Below are positions 7,506-14,007 of a stretch of DNA of 21,466 bases, piece after piece. The notes under the pieces are model-generated. The model had not been told where the DNA came from. It did not search any database and saw nothing but the letters and a program-made list of their open reading frames with translations. Every line of letters starts with the position of its first letter. Positions within the stretch are counted from its first letter, which is position 1. The position numbers and the translations under genes were made by a program. This stretch comes from Bacillota bacterium (GTDB taxonomy: Bacteria; Bacillota; Clostridia; Lachnospirales; WQUN01): contig WQUN01000172.1 of assembly GCA_009782085.1 (NCBI GenBank), positions 1 through 21,466 of the forward strand, in the 5' to 3' direction.

Positions 7506-9021
7506 TTAGAACGTTTTTCTCCAGACCCAGATCTCCCAGCAATTTCAAGTAAATCTCGACTTTTCCGTCCTTGTCAATCTCGATTCGCTGGACGATTCTT
7601 TTAAGCTGCGCGTTGGTCATCCGGCGTATATCCGTGATGGATTCTATCTCCTTAAATGTGGTATTGAGAATATTTTCCAACTGATCGGCCCTGTTCAGGT
7701 TATATGACACCATTTTCAGCTCGTTTTCCAGCCGTTCGATTTCCTTCCTGGCGCCGCCTATGCGCTCGTTCAATTCTTCGCGGGTGATTAGGCCGTCGGT
7801 ATACATATCCATAGAGCGTTCACGAGTTTTCGTGAGCTTGTCCAATTTGGCGGCAAGTTCCTTCTCATAGCCCACATTCTCGTCCTTGGCCTTGTATATC
7901 CGTTCAAACTCGCCGACGACATGGCGCAGCACGTTTTTCTTCTTTTTGATTATCTCGGCGAAGTAATTTTGCAGCGCGGCTATCAGCGTATCCTCGTCCG
8001 TCGCGTAGGCGTTGGGGCAGATATTCGCGCCCCTCCCGTTATGCCCGGAACAGACCCAGCGGATATATGTGTTCCTGTAGGTTCGCTCGGTACGGCGGAA
8101 CGACCAGCCGCACTCCTTGCACTTTATCAGCGTAGAAAACAGATATTTGTTGCTTTGCCGCTCGTGTTCGGCCTTGAAAACCTGCCCGCGGCTCTTCATA
8201 ATCTGCTGCGCCTTTTCAAAGACTTCCGGCTCCACGATTCTCAAATCGGGGCGGTCGGTGATGAGCCATTCGGTTTCGTCCCTGTTGGTGCGCCGCCCGG
8301 TCAGGAAATCCGTGACCTCCTGTTTGCCGTTGATGACTTGACCTGTATAAAGCTCGTTTGTGAGTATGCGGCAAACGGCGTTTTGGCTCCACAGGCTGTT
8401 TCGTTTCGTTTTCTGCCCCCACTCGTTGAGCTTGTTCGATATTTTGGACGCGCCGTAGCCTTCTTCTGTGTACCATTGGAAAATCTGCCGCACAACGGCT
8501 GCTTCTTTCTCATTTATCGCCAGATTGAAATAGTCGCCCTGTTTCTTGTCATACCCGAACACGATATTCGGAACGCGGCCCTTTTCGGCGTTCATTCGCT
8601 TGCCGAATTTCACACGCTTGCTCGTGTTGGCGCTTTCCTCCTGGGCCAGCGCGCCGAAGATGGTCAGCACGAACTCGCTGTTGCCCATCGAGGTCATATT
8701 CGCGGTCAGGAATTGCGTCTCGATGCCGAGGGCTTTCAGCCTGCGGATATTTTGAAGCAAATCGACCGTGTTGCGGGCGAAGCGGGAGATGTCCTTGACG
8801 ACGATCATGTCGTAAACGCCATGCTCCGCGTCGGCCATCATCTGAAGAAATTCCTTGCGGTTCTTGATTTTGGTGCCGGAGATTCCCTCATCCGCGTACA
8901 GCCGGACAAGATTGCCGCCGGTCTTTTTGGTGTAGTCCGCGAAAAACTGTTTTTGCGTTTCGAGGCTGTTGAGCTGGTCGGACTTGTCCGTGGATACGCG
9001 GCAATAGGCGGCGATGTTCAT
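7486..9021 (-). CDS. Large serine recombinase (site-specific integrase/excisionase)
   Basis: A 511-aa DNA recombinase that would integrate or excise an element by double-strand cleavage at att sites. The N-terminal resolvase domain (1-150) has YCRVSTD with nucleophile Ser10, the DEGISG motif and KDISRFARN with the conserved arginines. A recombinase domain (about 160-280) follows, then a zinc ribbon with Cys301, Cys304, Cys324 and Cys335, and a coiled coil (about 380-440). Length and layout are those of phage and transposon large serine recombinases. The ATG at 9021 has a GGAG site and starts 2 bp after the stop of a small upstream gene, suggesting translational coupling. The 3' end runs into spoIIID sequence. 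By analogy with SpoIVCA of the skin element it may excise an element from a sporulation gene; that is inference. Confidence 0.95.
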   Translation of the reverse strand: MNIAAYCRVSTDKSDQLNSLETQKQFFADYTKKTGGNLVRLYADEGISGTKIKNRKEFLQMMADAEHGVYDMIVVKDISRFARNTVDLLQNIRRLKALGIETQFLTANMTSMGNSEFVLTIFGALAQEESANTSKRVKFGKRMNAEKGRVPNIVFGYDKKQGDYFNLAINEKEAAVVRQIFQWYTEEGYGASKISNKLNEWGQKTKRNSLWSQNAVCRILTNELYTGQVINGKQEVTDFLTGRRTNRDETEWLITDRPDLRIVEPEVFEKAQQIMKSRGQVFKAEHERQSNKYLFSTLIKCKECGWSFRRTERTYRNTYIRWVCSGHNGRGANICPNAYATDEDTLIAALQNYFAEIIKKKKNVLRHVVGEFERIYKAKDENVGYEKELAAKLDKLTKTRERSMDMYTDGLITREELNERIGGARKEIERLENELKMVSYNLNRADQLENILNTTFKEIESITDIRRMTNAQLKRIVQRIEIDKDGKVEIYLKLLGDLGLEKNVLIHNSRT

Positions 9022-9023
9022 AT

Positions 9024-9167
9024 TTACATCTCCGTATCATTTTTACTTGAAAACCATAGAAACGCAGGGGCGCGTGATTTCGTACCCGCGCCCTGCCTGT
9101 CACTGTTATACCGGAGTGCGAAAACATCAGCCTCCTCTGTCACGTCGTCGGCAAATGTTTTCTGCAT
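9024..9167 (-). CDS. Small hypothetical protein before the recombinase
   Basis: A 47-aa frame starting MQKTFADDVTEEADVFALRYNSDRQ. Its stop lies 2 bp before the recombinase ATG, and it is in the same frame as the 57-aa gene upstream, 42 bp away. The ribosome site before ATG 9167 is weak (GAGCGGGA). I do not recognise the family. Position suggests an accessory to the recombinase, for example a directionality factor or a translational coupler, but a chance frame is possible. Two inverted repeats overlap it. Confidence 0.4.
   Translation of the reverse strand: MQKTFADDVTEEADVFALRYNSDRQGAGTKSRAPAFLWFSSKNDTEM
9065..9095. repeat. Hairpin in the recombinase leader
   Basis: CAGGGGCGCG (9065-9074) pairs with CGCGCCCTG (9087-9095), with one bulged base. 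It lies 44 bp or more upstream of the recombinase start and could lower its translation. Confidence 0.4.
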
Positions 9168-9176
9168 CCGGTATAA
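9106..9176. repeat. Imperfect 22-bp inverted repeat upstream of the recombinase
   Basis: Left arm 9106-9127 (TTATACCGGA...AAAACAT) and right arm 9155-9176 agree at 18 of 22 positions. The outer ten and inner seven bases are identical and only the middle differs. It lies inside the recombinase operon and could be a regulator site or an RNA hairpin. Confidence 0.5.
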
Positions 9177-9209
9177 TCCCGCTCGGTGTTCTGAATCGGA
9201 GCGCGGGTT

Positions 9210-9383
9210 TTACCCAGGTTTAGGCGGCGTCGCTTGCGCGCGCTTCGCGGATTCCTGTATGGCCCTTTCCACTTTGCCCTTATTGGCTTCGATAAAGACA
9301 TCCAAGAGGGCGTCTATGTATTTTTCATCTATTTTATTGGGGTTGTGGAATGTAAAAGTCAGATTCTGCTTCTGTTTCTTCAT
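9210..9383 (-). CDS. Small conserved-looking protein, first gene of the recombinase operon
   Basis: A 57-aa protein, MKKQKQNLTFTFHNPN then IDEKYIDALLDVFIEANKGKVERAIQE. It has a strong GGAGG site 9 bp before ATG 9383. From memory, short proteins with a TFHNPN motif are common directly upstream of serine recombinases in clostridial integrative elements, where their role is unknown. The C-terminal half is a charged amphipathic helix. Organisation suggests an operon reading this gene, the 47-aa frame, then the recombinase. It may be a recombination accessory factor; that is inference. Confidence 0.65.
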   Translation of the reverse strand: MKKQKQNLTFTFHNPNKIDEKYIDALLDVFIEANKGKVERAIQESAKRAQATPPKPG

Positions 9384-9740
9384 ATAAGATGTGCCTCCTT
9401 ATGCCTCATTACAATGTATATGGCTTGTACGCCCGCGTTATTTCGGGACTTTTGTCGTCTGGAAAAGAAGCTTTATCCAACCTTTGACTATTTTGGATTT
9501 ATGCCATAACAGAGGCCGCAAACACGGCGTTTTCGCGCCTAAACATTACAGCAGCGGCAATGTTTTGCTTTCAACGATTTTCCACAAATGTCTTATAGAT
9601 GAAAAAAAGCGTGACTGATTGAACGGAAATACGCCGAAAACGCTGATAAATGGTAAATTTTTTTTTGAGCGCCGGCTTATTGACTCTTGAGCGCCTCTAG
9701 TAGATACACTTGTACTCGATGGTGACGGAAGGGGGACTAT
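9384..9740. other. Divergent intergenic region
   Basis: About 360 bp between the recombinase operon (leftward) and the surface operon (rightward). It holds the presumed promoters of both. I see no further gene and no N-terminal half of spoIIID. A run of nine T at about 9658-9666 precedes the candidate promoter of the surface operon. Confidence 0.5.
9665..9708 (+). promoter_or_regulatory. Candidate promoter with a direct-repeat operator
   Basis: TTGACT (9680-9685), a 17-bp spacer and GATACA (9703-9708) form a plausible but weak sigma-A promoter, 33 bp before the first gene. TTGAGCGCC occurs at 9665-9673 and 9687-9695, 22 bp apart (two helical turns), bracketing the -35 box. This is a reasonable layout for a repressor or activator site. 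Confidence 0.4.
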
Positions 9741-9986
9741 ATGACCGAAAAAATGCCTTTCCTGCTGGAAGCGAACGGGTACTCCCGTGATCAGGTCGAT
9801 AAGTATCTCAGCACAGTGTCCGATGAATACGAGGCCATGCACGCTGAGTACATGCACAATCTGTGGGTGATCGACCAACTGGAAGAAGAAAACCGGGATT
9901 TACGGGATGAGATCCTGGAACTGAAAAACAGCATCCACCTGCTGGAGTATGGAAGGCCCGATCGAAAGGCGGCGGGGGATGCCTAG
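9741..9986 (+). CDS. Small DivIVA-like coiled-coil protein
   Basis: An 81-aa cytoplasmic protein. The first half, FLLEANGYSRDQVDKYLSTV, resembles the N-terminal DivIVA signature (GY...eVd.yL). The rest, about residues 30-68, is a charged heptad-type helix (EEENRDLRDEILELKNSIHLL) expected to form a coiled coil. The start has GGAAGGGGG six bases upstream. The stop overlaps the next gene's preferred ATG by 8 bp, so both are probably co-translated. DivIVA proteins bind curved membranes and recruit partners at poles and septa. It is much shorter than DivIVA itself, and a role in placing the export machinery is inference. Confidence 0.7.
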   Translation: MTEKMPFLLEANGYSRDQVDKYLSTVSDEYEAMHAEYMHNLWVIDQLEEENRDLRDEILELKNSIHLLEYGRPDRKAAGDA

Positions 9987-11205
9987 AAAAATCAAGTCCT
10001 TGGAAGATATTAACCGTGAGTTTTTCTCCTCGTATGCCGCGGGGACGCCCGCCGGCGACGCGGACGCCCGGTTGCCCTCGACGGAAGCCACGGCCGGCGA
10101 AATAGACGCGCAAAGCGGAGGCTCCGATCATTTTTCTCCCGTTCCCGCCCAATCACCCGAATCGCGGCCGGCGGGGGAACGCGCAATCCGGACGGTTTAT
10201 ATAAGGAAGCGGGTCATCGCCGGAAAGTTACCCGCCGGACGGTGTGCGGCCGCCGGGCCGAGCGCCGGTTTCAAACTCATCCTGATCCGGGAGGCCGTCC
10301 CCGTACCGGCCTCGACGCACGAGCCGGCCGCGCCGCACTCACTGGAAATCACGGCCGGACAAAAGGCTCTCCCGGGGCCGGCCCCGACCCTCGCGCTCCC
10401 CGCGCCGAGGGGCGCTCTGTGCATCCGGCGGCGTCGGACGGACAAAGCGTTTCAGCGGCTCGCGCTCCCCGCGCCGCGGGAAAATCCATCCATGCTCTCT
10501 TTGCCCGTTGAACCGGCAAAAAAATTAGTTTTCTATAACGCAACACCCACCGCGCCGGAGCCCCCTGCAGCCGCGCCCTCAGCGCCGACAGCGGAAGCGG
10601 CGGCCGGTCCGGAACCTCGCGGGAAGAAACGCCCGGTCTTCCGCATGATCTCAAACCTCGTCTTCTATTTGGCGATAGCGGGGATCCTGTTCACCTCCGT
10701 CGTCTATTCTTCGGGCAACAAGGGTGTGCTCAATGTTTTAGGCTATTCGTTCCTCGACGTTGTCAGCGGGAGTATGCAGCGCGAGATCCCGAAGGGCTCG
10801 CTGGTCATCATCAGGGCATTTGACCCGGAAAGGCTTATCGTCGGCGACGACATAACCTACATGCGTCAGGATAACAGCACCGTCACCCACAGGATCATAC
10901 AGATCATCGAAGACTATCAGGGCGGCGGAGAGCGCGGTTTTGTGACGAAAGGGCTCGAAAACGCCGACCCAGACGAGAACGTGGTCCGCGCGTCAGCCGT
11001 GGTCGGGAAGGTGGCGTGGCACGTCCCGGGGCTCGGTTTTACCCTGACCTATATCGCGGGGCACATTGCGCTGGTTCTGGTCATCTTCGGATCCGCGATC
11101 CTGTTCTCCGTGGGGCTTGGAGCGCTCCTGAGGGACAGGCGCGACGAAAGGCGCAAAAGGAACGAAACACGCGCCGGGTCCGGGACCGTAATTCTAAATC
11201 GGTAG
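9979..11205 (+). CDS. sipW: SipW-like signal peptidase I with long cytoplasmic extension
   Basis: A 408-aa membrane peptidase of the ER/archaeal-type signal peptidase I family (S26B), which cleaves a special class of exported proteins such as TasA and camelysin. Catalytic Ser265 lies in VVSGSMQRE, and His304 (VTHRI) replaces the lysine of ordinary bacterial enzymes. Transmembrane helices are at about 223-245, directly before the catalytic domain, and 355-383 at the C-terminus. The first 220 residues are rich in Pro and Ala, look disordered and should be cytoplasmic; ordinary SipW has only a short tail there. ATG 9979 is preferred because GGCGGGGG precedes it and it overlaps the previous stop; an in-frame ATG at 9949 lacks a ribosome site. 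The next genes encode its likely substrates. Confidence 0.9.
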   Translation: MPRKIKSLEDINREFFSSYAAGTPAGDADARLPSTEATAGEIDAQSGGSDHFSPVPAQSPESRPAGERAIRTVYIRKRVIAGKLPAGRCAAAGPSAGFKLILIREAVPVPASTHEPAAPHSLEITAGQKALPGPAPTLALPAPRGALCIRRRRTDKAFQRLALPAPRENPSMLSLPVEPAKKLVFYNATPTAPEPPAAAPSAPTAEAAAGPEPRGKKRPVFRMISNLVFYLAIAGILFTSVVYSSGNKGVLNVLGYSFLDVVSGSMQREIPKGSLVIIRAFDPERLIVGDDITYMRQDNSTVTHRIIQIIEDYQGGGERGFVTKGLENADPDENVVRASAVVGKVAWHVPGLGFTLTYIAGHIALVLVIFGSAILFSVGLGALLRDRRDERRKRNETRAGSGTVILNR

Positions 11206-11248
11206 CACCGCAACAAAAAATAATCCTTAAAAAAGGAAGGATGGTATC

Positions 11249-13951
11249 ATGCACCATTTATTCGGCGGGTTGAGACACATCCGCAAACAACTGTCGATGG
11301 CGCTTGTGGCCGCGACGGCCGCGGTGGTCGCCATCGGAAGCACCTGGGCTTACAGCGATTTCACCCAGCATAAGTCCAACGAACTGGAAGGCACCGGGCT
11401 TAAGTATGACGCCAGCCTGGTCGAGAATTTTGCCGAGGTGACAGACTGGAAGATCACCGACGGCCAGGTCCAGAAGGAGGTCCGCGCGGCCAATAACGGC
11501 ATCGCCGCGGAAGGCTTCGGAGACGTTTACGTCCGTCTCCAGTTCAAGGAGTACATGGAAATCGGCATTCTGACCTACACCTACTCCCAGGACCGCTACA
11601 TGATCGACACCGACGGCAATTTCATCGTCTTCGCCACCAAGGACGAGGCGGAAGCCGCCTATCCCGATCACGAGTACGCCAACGCGACCGACTTTGTATC
11701 CGGCGCCTCGGGCTGGTTCGTCCTGACCCAGGCCGGGGACCCGAACGGACAGTACGGCAAGTTCATGATCACCAGCATCACGCCCTCCAACGAAATGACG
11801 CCGCTTATCCCCGGCACCTCCAGGGAATCGGGCGAGGCGTCCGCAAACCATGAGGCGGGCGACAACCAGGAGTGCGCCTATCCCGTCCATTCCTGGATCA
11901 CGCCCCTCTCGACAGCCGACTATGTCGAATGGCAGCTTGGCCCGAACATCATCCCTCTGTCCCAGTGGGACGGCAATCCCGTCGCGGCTTGGATCCTGGA
12001 CGATTCTTCGGACAGCGGCTACGCGTATTGGGGGCAGCCCCTCGGCACCTCCACCGAAACCACCAATATCCTGGACAGCGTCTCGCTGCTGAAGCAGCCG
12101 GACGGCAGTTTCTACTACGCGATTCATACGGACATGGAGTCCGTGTCCTTTGACCAGCTCTCCGACTGGACCGACATGCCGCAGGAAGTAAGCGATTCCT
12201 TCCTTAACAATAAGCCCGCGGTGCTTCTGTCCAACATCCCGGCCTCGGTCATGGCGGGCGGCAAGGTAAACGGCCCCGACTTTATCGTCACGCCGGCCTC
12301 CTCGACCCAGTCCGTGACATGGTCGTCCAGCGATCCATCGGTCGCTTCCGTCGACGCGAACACCGGCGAGATAACCGGCGTAACGGCGGGCAAAACGACG
12401 ATATCCGCGCTGGCTCCGAACGGGGCCCGCAGCTACTTTGTCATCAGGGTTTCGGCGGCGGAAACGCCCGCGACGGGCATAACCCTGTCCAACGCGCCGG
12501 CGCAGGCCGCGGTCGGCCAGTCGGCGGCCGGGGCGGATTACGCGCTTACGCCCGCCGGTTCCACCGACGGCGTGACATGGAGCTCCGGCAACCCGGCCGT
12601 CGCGTCGGTCGACCCGCTGACGGGCGCCGTGACCGGCGTGGCCGTGGGTACGGCCGTGATAACCGCGAAGACCGACAGCGGAAAGACCGCCTCTTATAGC
12701 ATAGAAATCGTTGCGGCGTCAGTTCCTTCGACAGACATCACCCTCTCGGGCGCTCCCGGCGAGGTCGCCGTAAACGGTTCCGCGGCGGGCCCGACTGTAA
12801 CGCTGTACCCCGCGGGCTCCACTGACAACGTGACCTGGAGCTCGAGCGCCCCCGCGGTCGCGGCAGTTGACCCGACTACGGGTAAAGTGACGGGCGTGTC
12901 GGCAGGCCAGGCCACGATCACCGCCAGGACGGACAGCGGCAAGACCGCCTCGTATGTCATAACGGTGACGCCCGAGGTCATTCCTGCCACGGCCATCGCC
13001 CTTTCGGGCGCGCCGGCCGGAGTAACGGCAGGCGACGCGGTCAACGGCCCGTCGGTTATTCTTACGCCCACCGGCTCCACGGACAACGTAACCTGGAGCT
13101 CGAGCAACCCGGCTGTCGCGGACGTGGACCCGGCGACGGGCAAAGTTACGGGCGTCGCGCCCGGCTCCGCCACGATCACCGCGAAGACGGACAGCGGCAA
13201 GACCGCCTCGTATAACATCACGGTTTCGGCGGCGTCAGTACCGGCCACAGGCATCACCCTTTCCGGCGCCCCGAGCGCGGTGGCGACCGGCGATACGGCG
13301 GCGGCCGCGAATTATACGCTTACGCCCGCCGGTTCCACCGACGGCGTGACCTGGAGCTCGAGCAACCCCGCGGTCGCGGACGTGGACCCGGCGACGGGCA
13401 AAGTTACGGGCGTGGCGGTAGGCCAGGCCACGATCACCGCCAGGACGGACAGCGGCAAGACCGCCTCGTATAACATCGACGTCACAGCTGGCGCGATCGC
13501 CTTGATCGCCCCCCTGGACCCGAGCGTCGGCTATATCTCAATGCCCCAGACCTTCGACCAGAAGGATGAGGGAATGCTGATCCAGTCCGACGACGCGTTT
13601 GTCACGGTGCAGAAACAGGCGGCCGGCGCGATTCACCTGTCCGACATCCTTGTCAACATGAGCGACGCCGTCGGCATGACGGTGGCTCCGGCCCCCGGCA
13701 GCCCCTACAGCGCGGCCGACTTTTCGATAGGCAACAGCAATATCGGCGGGCTTATGTCCCAGCGCCCGAACGACCCGTACTGCATACTCTACACGGCGAT
13801 ACCGACCCGTGCCCAGGCCTTGGCGGACTATGCCGCGAACAGCGGCACCAGGTACCCGATAACCACCGACCTCGTTCTGACGACGGCGGACGGCCGCACG
13901 GCCACGATCACGATCACAATGTCCTACAACGCGATGGTTATGTGGGATTGA
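11249..13951 (+). CDS. SipW-dependent secreted protein with five Big_2 domains
   Basis: A 900-aa surface protein. The N-terminus has basic residues and a hydrophobic segment, then STWAYSDFTQHKSNE, the kind of cleavage region seen in SipW-processed proteins (camelysin/TasA type); cleavage is expected near Ala34. Residues 45-320 form an exported domain with DVYVRLQFKEYMEIG, reminiscent of the alternate-signal exported families found beside SipW genes. Five tandem bacterial Ig-like (Big_2) domains of about 86 residues follow (about 323-749), each with VTWSS.(D/N/A)P.VA.VD..TG..TGV. A unique C-terminal domain (750-900) ends the protein. No LPxTG motif is present. GGAAGG 8 bp before ATG 11249 fixes the start. 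The Ig domains suggest a rigid adhesin stalk or fibre subunit. It lies 43 bp after sipW, so it is almost certainly in the same operon. Confidence 0.85.
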   Translation: MHHLFGGLRHIRKQLSMALVAATAAVVAIGSTWAYSDFTQHKSNELEGTGLKYDASLVENFAEVTDWKITDGQVQKEVRAANNGIAAEGFGDVYVRLQFKEYMEIGILTYTYSQDRYMIDTDGNFIVFATKDEAEAAYPDHEYANATDFVSGASGWFVLTQAGDPNGQYGKFMITSITPSNEMTPLIPGTSRESGEASANHEAGDNQECAYPVHSWITPLSTADYVEWQLGPNIIPLSQWDGNPVAAWILDDSSDSGYAYWGQPLGTSTETTNILDSVSLLKQPDGSFYYAIHTDMESVSFDQLSDWTDMPQEVSDSFLNNKPAVLLSNIPASVMAGGKVNGPDFIVTPASSTQSVTWSSSDPSVASVDANTGEITGVTAGKTTISALAPNGARSYFVIRVSAAETPATGITLSNAPAQAAVGQSAAGADYALTPAGSTDGVTWSSGNPAVASVDPLTGAVTGVAVGTAVITAKTDSGKTASYSIEIVAASVPSTDITLSGAPGEVAVNGSAAGPTVTLYPAGSTDNVTWSSSAPAVAAVDPTTGKVTGVSAGQATITARTDSGKTASYVITVTPEVIPATAIALSGAPAGVTAGDAVNGPSVILTPTGSTDNVTWSSSNPAVADVDPATGKVTGVAPGSATITAKTDSGKTASYNITVSAASVPATGITLSGAPSAVATGDTAAAANYTLTPAGSTDGVTWSSSNPAVADVDPATGKVTGVAVGQATITARTDSGKTASYNIDVTAGAIALIAPLDPSVGYISMPQTFDQKDEGMLIQSDDAFVTVQKQAAGAIHLSDILVNMSDAVGMTVAPAPGSPYSAADFSIGNSNIGGLMSQRPNDPYCILYTAIPTRAQALADYAANSGTRYPITTDLVLTTADGRTATITITMSYNAMVMWD
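12218..13495 (+). repeat. Five tandem Big_2-coding repeats of about 258 bp
   Basis: The units encode about 86 residues each. Units 4 and 5 are almost identical in DNA around 13090-13155 and 13340-13405, including synonymous positions, which points to recent duplication or gene conversion. Confidence 0.75.
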
Positions 13952-14007
13952 TGATGCCATTTGAACGGCACATGCGTGACAAATCTTGAAAAGGGGTGTA
14001 TCTGTCC

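Noticed and set aside
7921..9387. Plus-strand frame of 488 codons
   Set aside because: Lies opposite the recombinase, which has clear catalytic motifs in its own frame.
9630..9660. Possible N-terminal half of spoIIID (minus-strand ...VFGV...)
   Set aside because: Only four residues match and the context is wrong; no further helix-turn-helix sequence surrounds it.
11258..12127. Minus-strand frame of 289 codons
   Set aside because: Shadow of the Big_2 surface protein gene.
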